Source of the DNA: Smithella sp. UBA2180
Lineage (GTDB): Bacteria > Desulfobacterota > Syntrophia > Syntrophales > Smithellaceae
Reading direction: 5' to 3'
Assembly: GCA_002327415.1 (NCBI GenBank)
Contig: DCVU01000030.1
Location: 1 to 7,532, forward strand
Length of the DNA stretch: 7,532 bases
The notes under the pieces were generated by a model. The model saw nothing but the letters and a program-made list of their open reading frames with translations. It ran no database searches and was not told where the DNA came from. Below are positions 1 to 6,212 of this stretch, in pieces (position 1 is the stretch's first letter; every line of letters begins with the position of its first letter). The translations under genes and the position numbers were made by a program.

Positions 1-106
1 GGAAATTTATCCAGAGGCTTCGGTAAAAACATTTGAATCCGCCGGCCATTATGTGCTGGAAGACGCCGGTGACGAAATAATTAAAGAATTGAAAAAGTTT
101 CTATAA
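1..106 (+). CDS. oleB: Alpha/beta-hydrolase C-terminus, probable OleB beta-lactone decarboxylase (5' truncated by window edge)
   Basis: An open frame entering from the left edge (first full codon at base 2) ends with TAA at 104-106 and gives 34 residues. The tail contains ESAGHYVLEDAGDEIIKEL. The Gly-His-Tyr-x-x-Glu-Asp pattern is typical of the catalytic-histidine region of haloalkane-dehalogenase-like alpha/beta-hydrolases; the His codon is 47-49. OleB belongs to this family and converts the cis-beta-lactone made by OleC into a cis-olefin plus CO2. The assignment rests on this short tail and on oleC and oleD following in the usual oleBCD order. A generic alpha/beta-hydrolase cannot be excluded, because the nucleophile and oxyanion regions lie outside the window. 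The 50 nt between this stop and oleC show no hairpin, so co-transcription is likely. Confidence 0.72.
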   Translation, partial: EIYPEASVKTFESAGHYVLEDAGDEIIKELKKFL

Positions 107-156
107 TTTGTTCTTATAGCGATATTAACAATAATTACGGTGAGAAACTGTTAATC

Positions 157-1782
157 ATGAATATCGCTGATAGCTTTACACAGATATCCCGGATACATCA
201 GCAAAAAGTTGCGGTAAAATATCCCCGTCGCGCTGGCAATAAGTATAATTATGACACCATCACTTTCGGAGAATTAGAATCTCTGGCCAATAAGTACGCC
301 AATGGACTTTCAAAAATCGGGTTTAGCCGCGGAAGCAAAACAATCCTTTTTGTAAGACCGTCATTACAATTTCCCGCTCTGGTTTTTGCTCTCTTTAAAT
401 TGGGAGTTGTGCCTGTGTTTATTGATCCCGGCATGGGAAGAAAAAACCTTCTCGCCGCGATTGAAGAAATCGCCCCGCAGGGATTGATCGCCGAACCTGA
501 GGTTCACTTTTTAAGTCTGATTTTTCGCAAGGCGTTTAAATCCGTCAAATTCAAAGTGACGACCAAGGGGCTCAAGGTAGGGAACTGCTTTCCTCTGGCC
601 GCTTTGGAAAATTCTGCCGCAGGTTTTGAGAACGCGCAACTGGAGCCGGACGAAATGGCGGCGATTCTTTTTACTTCAGGCGGAACAGGACGTCCGAAGG
701 GAGTTGTCTATACTCATAAAATTTACACTGAGCAAACTCGTCTTCTTCAGAAGCTTTTTGACCTGAACGAGAATGAAATTGATTTGCCGTGCTTTCCGCT
801 CTTTTCTCTTTTTACTCTCTGCATGGGGATGACTTCCTGCATTCCGGATATGGATCCATCCAAACCCGCTAAAGCTGATCCCCGAAAATTGTTGCAAAAT
901 ATCACTGATAATAAAGTAACTTTTATGGCCGGTTCGCCAGCCATTTGGGAGAAGCTGGGCGATTATTGTGAAAAAAATAAAATAACACTCCCTACGGTAA
1001 AGTATCTTGTGATGTTTGGCGCGCCGGTGCGCAGTGAACTCCATAAAAAATTCGGTGGGATTCTGCCCAACGGGACAACCTATACACCTTACGGAGCGAC
1101 CGAATGTCTGCCGGTTTCCAAAATTTCAGGAAAAATAATTTTAGACCAGACTGCCACTTTGACCTCGCAAGGGAAAGGAACTTGCGTCGGCGCGCCGGTG
1201 CCCGGTGTAGAAGTTTCAATTATTGAGATAAATGATGACATCATTGAAAATATTAAAAACTCGCGCCTGCTTGGCCCGTATCAGATCGGAGAAATTATTG
1301 TTAAGGGCGACATTGTAACCGCCAATTATTATCAGTCCCCGCTGGAAACAGCTCAGACAAAAATAGCGGACGGCAAATCCTTTTGGCATCGGATAGGCGA
1401 TCTCGGATATATTGATGATCAGGGCCGCATTTGGTTTTGCGGACGAAAAACTCATCGGGTTGAGACCCCTTTGGGATTGTTATGTTCAGTAAACTGTGAA
1501 GCCATATTTAATGCCCACCTTGGGGTAGGGCGCTCTGCTCTGATTGGTCTTGGAGAAAAAGGAAACCAATCGGTTGCCATAGTGATTGAAAGAAATGAAT
1601 TGGGGAAAAAGTACGGCAGAAAAGTTTTAGAAAAAGAACTTTTGGATATGGCGAAAAATAACAGCTTGACAGCGCAAATAAAATCAGTTCATTTTTGTGA
1701 TCATTTCCCTGTTGATGTAAGACATAATATTAAAATTGACCGTTTAAAACTTGCTAATGATGTTTCGCGGAGGGAAACATGA
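157..1782 (+). CDS. oleC: OleC, AMP-forming beta-lactone synthetase of long-chain olefin biosynthesis
   Basis: A 541-residue member of the ANL (acyl-CoA synthetase/luciferase) superfamily. The OleC family activates a 2-alkyl-3-hydroxyalkanoic acid with ATP and closes it to a beta-lactone, releasing AMP and PPi. Visible motifs in order: the phosphate-binding loop at about 171-182 (LFTSGGTGRPKG); the adenine/acyl motif TPYGATECLPVS at about 310-321; GTCVGAPVPGVEV at about 341-353; the ATP-ribose motif HRIGDLGYID at 411-420; the hinge GRKTHRV at 429-435; and a C-terminal segment FPVDVRHNIKIDRLKLA in which K526 is the likely conserved lysine. TPYGATE and the PVD-x-RHN-x-KI tail are what point to OleC rather than to a generic acyl-CoA ligase. 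Residue 176 is Gly where the loop usually has Ser or Thr. The ATG at 157 is the first start in frame and gives the expected N-terminus (MNIADSF), but the ribosome site is weak (GGTGAG at 139-144). The end overlaps oleD by 4 nt. Confidence 0.93.
   Translation: MNIADSFTQISRIHQQKVAVKYPRRAGNKYNYDTITFGELESLANKYANGLSKIGFSRGSKTILFVRPSLQFPALVFALFKLGVVPVFIDPGMGRKNLLAAIEEIAPQGLIAEPEVHFLSLIFRKAFKSVKFKVTTKGLKVGNCFPLAALENSAAGFENAQLEPDEMAAILFTSGGTGRPKGVVYTHKIYTEQTRLLQKLFDLNENEIDLPCFPLFSLFTLCMGMTSCIPDMDPSKPAKADPRKLLQNITDNKVTFMAGSPAIWEKLGDYCEKNKITLPTVKYLVMFGAPVRSELHKKFGGILPNGTTYTPYGATECLPVSKISGKIILDQTATLTSQGKGTCVGAPVPGVEVSIIEINDDIIENIKNSRLLGPYQIGEIIVKGDIVTANYYQSPLETAQTKIADGKSFWHRIGDLGYIDDQGRIWFCGRKTHRVETPLGLLCSVNCEAIFNAHLGVGRSALIGLGEKGNQSVAIVIERNELGKKYGRKVLEKELLDMAKNNSLTAQIKSVHFCDHFPVDVRHNIKIDRLKLANDVSRRET
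1769..1774 (+). promoter_or_regulatory. Ribosome binding site for oleD inside oleC
   Basis: GGAGGG sits 4 nt before the oleD ATG (1779), within the last codons of oleC. With the ATGA overlap this supports coupled translation of oleC and oleD and confirms the oleD start. Confidence 0.8.
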
Positions 1783-2756
1783 ATATTTTAGTTACCGGAG
1801 CGGGTGGTTTTCTGGGTAGTCATTTGTCGGAGAGTCTTTTGTCTAATGGAAACAAGGTATGCAATTTCAGCCGAACAAAACATCCGCAACTTGAAGCGAT
1901 GGGGGTTGATACCATTTGCGGCGACCTGAAGGACGAGGCCTCTGTTGCTAAAGCTTTCCAAGGAATGGACGTTGTCTTCCATGTCGCTTCCCGTGTTGGT
2001 ATTTGGGGGAAATATAAAGATTTCTACCAGACAAATGTCCTCGGTACTGAAAATGTCATTAAAGCCTGCAGAGCTAACGGAATAACAAAGTTAATATATA
2101 CAAGCACGCCGAGTGTTGTTTTTGATGGGGGTGATTTCTGTGGAGCGGACGAGGCAGCGCCCTATTCCAGGAGATTTCATGGTCACTATGCCAAAACCAA
2201 GGCAATGGCCGAACAACTGGTCTTACAGGCCAATGACGATAAATTAAGCACTGTTGCCCTGAGACCACATTTGATATTCGGACCGGACGATCCGCACCTT
2301 GTTCCCCGTCTGCTCAATGCGGCAAAGCGGGGGAGGCTGAAGATAGTCGGCACCGGTAAGAATCTTGTTGATGTTACCTATATACAAAACGCGGTTGACG
2401 CGCATCTGCTGGCTTTCGAGAAATTATCTCCTGAATCGGCTTTGGCGGGACAGGCTTATTTTATCGGTCCGGAGCGGCCTGTTGTCCTCTGGGATTTCAT
2501 TAACGAAATTTTGTCGCGCCACAATCTTCCCCGGATAACGAAGAAGGTGCCTGAAGCCGTCGCTTTTAGTGTTGGATTATTTTGTGAATCTTGGTATAAA
2601 TTTTTTAGGATTAAAGGGGAACCGCCGATGACACGTTTTGTGTCACTGCAATTTTCACGCTCCCATTACTTCTCCCACCAAAAAGCAAATAATGATTTTG
2701 GTTATAGGCCGAAAATATCTATAGAACAAGCGCTGGATCTGACAGTAAGGAAATAA
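1779..2756 (+). CDS. oleD: OleD, NAD(P)H-dependent 2-alkyl-3-ketoalkanoic acid reductase
   Basis: A 325-residue extended short-chain dehydrogenase/reductase of the epimerase/3-beta-hydroxysteroid-dehydrogenase type. In the Ole pathway this enzyme reduces the beta-keto acid formed by OleA to the beta-hydroxy acid used by OleC. The nucleotide-binding loop GAGGFLG is at 7-13. Ser31-Arg32 after the second strand suggests a preference for NADPH. The likely catalytic residues are Ser/Thr in YTSTPSVV (107-114) and Y137-x-x-x-K141 in YAKTK. LRPHLIFGPDDPHLVPRL (161-178) and VDVTYIQNAVDAH (197-209) are also typical of this family. The start is an ATGA overlap with the oleC stop, preceded by a strong GGAGGG at 1769-1774, so translation is probably coupled. 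On sequence alone a sterol or other 3-beta-HSD-like dehydrogenase is possible; position directly after oleC makes OleD the better call. Confidence 0.9.
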   Translation: MNILVTGAGGFLGSHLSESLLSNGNKVCNFSRTKHPQLEAMGVDTICGDLKDEASVAKAFQGMDVVFHVASRVGIWGKYKDFYQTNVLGTENVIKACRANGITKLIYTSTPSVVFDGGDFCGADEAAPYSRRFHGHYAKTKAMAEQLVLQANDDKLSTVALRPHLIFGPDDPHLVPRLLNAAKRGRLKIVGTGKNLVDVTYIQNAVDAHLLAFEKLSPESALAGQAYFIGPERPVVLWDFINEILSRHNLPRITKKVPEAVAFSVGLFCESWYKFFRIKGEPPMTRFVSLQFSRSHYFSHQKANNDFGYRPKISIEQALDLTVRK

Positions 2757-2757
2757 A

Positions 2758-4176
2758 ATGCTTCTGAATAAGAATTATAAAATTACACAAAACTACGATG
2801 TAATTATAATTGGCGGCGGGTTGGGTGGAATGACTGCTGCCAATAAGCTGGCAAAAAACGGCAGGAAAGTTCTCTTACTTGAAGCCCATGACAAACTGGG
2901 CGGATTCGCCACCTGGTTTTATCGAAAAGGAAGACACATTTTCGATGTCTCACTCCACGGATTTCCCGTGGGAATGATAAAAACCTGCAGAAAGTATTGG
3001 AGCAAAGCAATAGCCGATAAGATCATTCAACTTAAAAGGGTTCGTTTTATAAATCCCATGTATCAGCTGGAAACCGATTTTACGGTGGATGATTTCACCA
3101 GCAAGCTGATCAATAATTTTAAAGTTTCATCCGAGCAGGTTGATAATTTTTTTCAGCTCATCATGAATATGAATTATTACGATAATAAGGAAATGACCAA
3201 CGGCGAACTGCTGGAGAGTTTTTTCCCCGGCAGAAAAGACGTTCATCGTTTCCTGATAGAACCTATTGTTTACGCCAATGGTTCGACTATGGAGGACCCG
3301 GCGATAACTTATGGGATCGTCTTTTCCAACTTTATGAGCAAAGGTGTTTATACTTTTGAAGGCGGAACGGATCTGGTAATCAAAATGATGCAGGAAGAAC
3401 TCTTAAATAACAATGTTGATATTCGTTTGCGGTCAAAAGTAGAAAAAATTGTTATGAACAATAACGTTTGTCAGGGAGTGTTAGTTGACGAAGGGTTCGT
3501 TGGTTCCAAAGCGGTTCTTTCTAATGGGAATCTCATCGGCACAATTTTCAACCTGGTTGGCACGGAAAATTTTACTCCCTCATTCCTTGAAAAAGTTAAA
3601 AAAGTCAGACTAAATACCAGTTCCTGTCAGGTTTATATGGGAATTAAAGAAGGGGAAGCCATAGACGATGCCGGTGATCTGATATTCTACTCGGAAGCAA
3701 AAGAATTCAGGGCGGATGAGCTTCTTTCCATGAATACAACAAGCCGGACGTTTTCGCTTTACTATCCGAGACTCAGGCCCCAGTTGAAAAACGCGGGATA
3801 CTCGATAGTTTCTTCTACTAACGCGCGTTATGAAGACTGGATAAATCTAAGCAAAGAAGAGTATAAATTAAAGAAAGAAGAGCTTATTGCCGCAACGCTT
3901 ACGAGTCTGGAAAAAGTCATTCCCGGCGTCGGTAAAAAGATTGATTATATCGAGGCGGCAACGCCCCTGACTATAAAGAGATACACTCACCACGAAAAAG
4001 GTTCCTCCTTTGGCACCAAACATGAAGGGTTGGAGATTTCCATGAAGCTGCACAAAGAAATTAGTGGTCTGTTCCATACCGGTTCAGTCGGCATTATTAT
4101 GTCCGGTTGGCTGGGCGCCGCCAATTACGGCGTCATCCAGTCTTATGAAGTGGAAAGCTATTTGGAAAAGTTATAA
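2758..4176 (+). CDS. Phytoene-desaturase/RetSat-like FAD-dependent oxidoreductase
   Basis: A 472-residue flavoprotein of the CrtI / carotenoid isomerase / retinol saturase (COG1233-type) group. The N-terminal dinucleotide fold runs from DVIIIGGGLGGMTAANKL (14-31) to LLLEAHDKLGGFATWF (39-54), with FDVSLHGF at 62-69. A mid-protein GGTDLVIKMMQEEL (202-215) followed by DIRLRSKVEKI (221-231) and a TPLTIKRYTHHEKGSSFG block (402-419) are family hallmarks. The second FAD motif is GLFHTGSVGIIMSGWLGAANYG (437-458), split here as GLFHTGSVG and IIMSGWLGAANYG. The TPLTxxRYT block looks nearer to RetSat/CrtISO-type members than to classic phytoene desaturases. Enzymes of this group desaturate, saturate or isomerise conjugated chains using FAD. 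No carotenoid genes are nearby, and it lies 1 nt after oleD and before fabG, so an acyl chain or olefin is the more likely substrate. That substrate is inferred. A TAAGGA ribosome site at 2746-2751 precedes the ATG. Confidence 0.88.
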   Translation: MLLNKNYKITQNYDVIIIGGGLGGMTAANKLAKNGRKVLLLEAHDKLGGFATWFYRKGRHIFDVSLHGFPVGMIKTCRKYWSKAIADKIIQLKRVRFINPMYQLETDFTVDDFTSKLINNFKVSSEQVDNFFQLIMNMNYYDNKEMTNGELLESFFPGRKDVHRFLIEPIVYANGSTMEDPAITYGIVFSNFMSKGVYTFEGGTDLVIKMMQEELLNNNVDIRLRSKVEKIVMNNNVCQGVLVDEGFVGSKAVLSNGNLIGTIFNLVGTENFTPSFLEKVKKVRLNTSSCQVYMGIKEGEAIDDAGDLIFYSEAKEFRADELLSMNTTSRTFSLYYPRLRPQLKNAGYSIVSSTNARYEDWINLSKEEYKLKKEELIAATLTSLEKVIPGVGKKIDYIEAATPLTIKRYTHHEKGSSFGTKHEGLEISMKLHKEISGLFHTGSVGIIMSGWLGAANYGVIQSYEVESYLEKL

Positions 4177-4190
4177 ACTGAGGTAATGCT

Positions 4191-4931
4191 ATGTTTGATT
4201 TCAGCAATCAGCGAGTTATTGTCACGGGCGGAACCCGGGGCATTGGAGCGGGAATTTCCATGGCGTTTCTGCAAGCCGGAGCTACGGTGATTGCCACTTA
4301 TTCGGTGAATGATGCTTCCGCCAATGAATTTAAAAATAAAAATGAACAATACACGCCAAGGCTGGATGTTCAAAAATATGATGTTTCTTCTTCAAAAGAG
4401 GTGAAAGATTTTTTCAAGTATTTAGATGAAAAATACTCGTCACTGGAAGTGCTGGTGAATAACTCCGGGATCAGACAGGATGCGCTCATGGCTTTGATGC
4501 AGGATGAGCAATGGGGAAAAGTTCTGGATGTTAATCTTACCGGAACTTTCTACATGTCGCGGGAAATCATTCCCCGGTTTATGGCCAATCGCTTTGGACG
4601 AATTATCAACATCAGTTCCCTGGGTGGAGATATCGGATTTCAGGGGCAGGCCAATTACGCTGCATCCAAAGCCGGACAACTGGCGTTGACGAAATCATTG
4701 TCTAAAGAGGTGGCCAAAAAAGGAATTACCGTAAACTGCGTCACACCGGGATTCATTGATACGGAACTAATCAGCGACCTGCCCGAAGAACAGCGCAAAG
4801 AATATCTCAAGATGATTCCGCAGAAACGTTTCGGCAAGGTGGAGGATGTGGCCCATGCTGTTTTGTTTTTAGCCAGCAGGCAGGCTTCTTATATTACCGG
4901 AACATCAATCAAGGTTGCAGGAGGACTGTAA
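4191..4931 (+). CDS. fabG: FabG-type 3-oxoacyl-[ACP] reductase (SDR)
   Basis: A 246-residue classical short-chain dehydrogenase, the usual FabG length. This family reduces 3-oxoacyl-ACP to 3-hydroxyacyl-ACP with NADPH. Motifs seen: TGGTRGIG cofactor loop at 12-19; VNNSGIRQDALM (89-100), matching the FabG NNAG region; and an Asn-Ser-Tyr-Lys tetrad as N115, S143, Y156 and K160, the last two within QANYAASKAG. NCVTPGFIDTEL (182-193) and the C-terminal YITGTSIKVAGG are also FabG-like. GAGGT at 4180-4184 is the ribosome site. The stop overlaps the next start by one base (TAATG). Its place between the flavoprotein and a FabZ suggests a pathway-specific copy, not the housekeeping fabG. Specificity for ACP, CoA or another carrier cannot be read from the sequence. 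Confidence 0.88.
   Translation: MFDFSNQRVIVTGGTRGIGAGISMAFLQAGATVIATYSVNDASANEFKNKNEQYTPRLDVQKYDVSSSKEVKDFFKYLDEKYSSLEVLVNNSGIRQDALMALMQDEQWGKVLDVNLTGTFYMSREIIPRFMANRFGRIINISSLGGDIGFQGQANYAASKAGQLALTKSLSKEVAKKGITVNCVTPGFIDTELISDLPEEQRKEYLKMIPQKRFGKVEDVAHAVLFLASRQASYITGTSIKVAGGL
4920..4925 (+). promoter_or_regulatory. Ribosome binding site for fabZ inside fabG
   Basis: GGAGGA lies in the final codons of fabG, 5 nt before the fabZ ATG at 4931. The TAATG stop/start overlap makes reinitiation or coupling likely. Confidence 0.8.
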
Positions 4932-5350
4932 TGGAAGATGTTCTTGCCGCTATTCCTCAACGGCCGCCGTTTCTTTTTGTCGATAAGATTATTAAAAGGG
5001 AAGGTAATTCTGTAACGACGCAAAGGACATTGAGGGAAGACGAGTATTTTTTTCAAGGACACTTTCCGGGTAATCCCATTATGCCGGGGGCTCTGTTATG
5101 TGAAGCTTGCTTTCAAACCGGTTCTATTTTAATGGGGAAAGATAATCAGCGAAAGGGTCTTGGAGTTGTAACCCGTATAAAAGATACTAAGTTTAAAAAT
5201 TTTGTCCGGCCCGGAGATACTCTGACTATTACGGTAGTACTGAATGATAAAATAAATAATGCTTATTATATGAACGGAACGATTTGGGCTGGTGATAAAT
5301 TAATCATGAAAATTGTATTTCAAGGAGCATTGCTCCCCATGGACATTTAA
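4931..5350 (+). CDS. fabZ: FabZ-type 3-hydroxyacyl-[ACP] dehydratase (hotdog fold)
   Basis: A 139-residue single hotdog-domain protein, near the usual FabZ length. It should dehydrate 3-hydroxyacyl-ACP to trans-2-enoyl-ACP, or might isomerise the double bond. The active-site block FFQGHFPGNPIMPGALLCEA (41-60) contains the catalytic pair H44 and E58. The N-terminal IPQRPPFLFVDKI (8-20) corresponds to the LPHRYPFLLVDRV region of FabZ, with Gln where His is common. The later strand region holds KFKNFVRPGDTLTI (87-100), typical of FabZ. A strong GGAGGA ribosome site (4920-4925) lies inside the end of fabG and the start shares one base with the fabG stop, so the two are probably translationally coupled and act in sequence on the same chain. 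A FabA-like or PKS-associated dehydratase is the main alternative. Confidence 0.87.
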   Translation: MEDVLAAIPQRPPFLFVDKIIKREGNSVTTQRTLREDEYFFQGHFPGNPIMPGALLCEACFQTGSILMGKDNQRKGLGVVTRIKDTKFKNFVRPGDTLTITVVLNDKINNAYYMNGTIWAGDKLIMKIVFQGALLPMDI

Positions 5351-5354
5351 GGAG
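5349..5354 (+). promoter_or_regulatory. Ribosome binding site deciding the FabI-like start
   Basis: AAGGAG spans the fabZ stop (TAA 5348-5350) and lies 5 nt before the ATG at 5360. It favours this ATG over the in-frame GTG at 5354, which the site itself overlaps. Confidence 0.8.
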
Positions 5355-5359
5355 TGGGT

Positions 5360-6151
5360 ATGGACTTTATACAAGTTTCAGGAAAGAAATACTTGATCAG
5401 TGGTGTTGCCAATAAAAAAAGCGTCGCTTTCTTCGTCGCTAAAGGTTTGATTGATAACGGTGCGGAGGTAATTTTTTCCGTACAAAATGAAGAAAATCGC
5501 CTCAAGGCTCAAAAACTTTTTCCCCATAGCACTATTCTAATATGTGATGTGGAGAGTGATGAAAGTATTCGTCAATTAGGTGAATATTTTCATCATAATG
5601 ATATCCGAATTTCAGGATTTCTTCATTCCATAGCTTTTGCCAATTACAGCGAGGGAATTAAACCGTTTCATGAAACCAGGGCAGAGGATTTTCTTCAAGC
5701 GACAAATATTTCCTGTTTTTCACTGGTGGCAATAACAAATGCCTTGAAAAACTCTTTTGAAGAAGAAGCTTCCATTGTCACCATTTCTATCAGCAACACC
5801 CGGGCGACCGCTTACGGTTATATGGGACCGATCAAGGCCGCTCTTGATGCCACGGTAGCATTTTTAGCGAAATCATTATCGGAAATATCCAAAGTCAGGG
5901 TAAACGCGGTCTGCGCGGGACCATTGAAAACGTCGGCTTCCGCAGGCATTCCGGGATATGTTAATAATTATCTTTTTGCCGAACAGTTAACTCTCCGGAA
6001 AGCGGCTCTCAAAACAGAAGAAGTTGCGAACACGGTGATATTCCTGCTCTCACCGGTTTCCAGCGGAATTAATGCCACAGGTATTGTGGTTGATGCCGGG
6101 ATGTCCTGTAATTATTTTGATCAGCAGATAGTTACTATGGCGACTCGTTAA
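5360..6151 (+). CDS. FabI-like enoyl-[ACP] reductase-type SDR, atypical active site
   Basis: Read as 263 residues from ATG 5360. The frame could start at GTG 5354, but AAGGAG (5349-5354) is a ribosome site correctly spaced for 5360 and would overlap a GTG start. FabI-type features: ISGVANKKSVAFFVAKGL (13-30), matching the GVANKxSIA cofactor loop of enoyl-ACP reductases; SGFLHSIAFA (85-94); YMGPIKAALDA (154-164); VNAVCAGPLKTSASAGI (181-197); and the C-terminal GIVVDAGMS. Y152 and K159 have the FabI seven-residue spacing (E. coli Y156/K163). The second tyrosine of FabI (E. coli Y146, in a Ser-Tyr pair) has no counterpart: TISISNTRATAY (141-152) has none before Y152. Family knowledge suggests NAD(P)H-dependent reduction of an enoyl thioester; the missing tyrosine leaves activity and substrate uncertain. 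It follows fabZ by 9 nt, completing a FabG-FabZ-FabI-like set. Confidence 0.8.
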   Translation: MDFIQVSGKKYLISGVANKKSVAFFVAKGLIDNGAEVIFSVQNEENRLKAQKLFPHSTILICDVESDESIRQLGEYFHHNDIRISGFLHSIAFANYSEGIKPFHETRAEDFLQATNISCFSLVAITNALKNSFEEEASIVTISISNTRATAYGYMGPIKAALDATVAFLAKSLSEISKVRVNAVCAGPLKTSASAGIPGYVNNYLFAEQLTLRKAALKTEEVANTVIFLLSPVSSGINATGIVVDAGMSCNYFDQQIVTMATR

Positions 6152-6212
6152 TTGATTCATAAATATTTTAATAAACCTGCAAAATGGAAATTAGAAGAAA
6201 GGAGTAGAGATT

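Larger units (their letters stand above)
1..6151 (+). other. Predicted operon: oleB-oleC-oleD-FAD oxidoreductase-fabG-fabZ-FabI-like
   Basis: Seven genes run in the same direction. The spacings after oleC are -4, +1, +14, -1 and +9 nt, and the gap before oleC is 50 nt. No stem-loop followed by a T-run was found in any gap. The AsmA-like gene, 61 nt further on, may also belong. The promoter should lie upstream of the window, probably before an oleA. Joint transcription is inferred from spacing alone. Confidence 0.75.

Noticed and set aside
108..135. Possible sigma-70-like promoter in the oleB-oleC gap (TTGTTC, 16 nt, AATAAT)
   Set aside because: The -35 box matches only half of the consensus and AT-rich gaps give such matches by chance; the 50-nt gap fits an internal operon spacer.
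676..1044. Minus-strand open frame of 122 codons inside oleC
   Set aside because: It lies wholly within a motif-rich oleC frame, has no recognisable domain and is a shadow of the coding strand.
1018..1201. Repeated 13-mer GGCGCGCCGGTGC at 1018-1030 and 1189-1201
   Set aside because: Both copies encode Gly-Ala-Pro-Val in OleC, each at a motif where that peptide is expected; shared codon choice explains it better than a repeat element.
2758..4176. Carotenoid biosynthesis locus
   Set aside because: Only one CrtI-family protein is present; there is no phytoene synthase, prenyltransferase or cyclase, and the neighbours are olefin and fatty-acid type enzymes.
6184..6207. Seven-codon mini-ORF (MEIRRKE) before the AsmA-like gene
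   Set aside because: No ribosome site precedes it and its end overlaps the Shine-Dalgarno of the next gene; too short to support as a leader peptide.
6152..6212. Possible terminator between the FabI-like and AsmA-like genes
   Set aside because: The 61-nt gap is AT-rich but I found no GC-rich stem followed by a T-run; only short AT palindromes such as AAATATTT.
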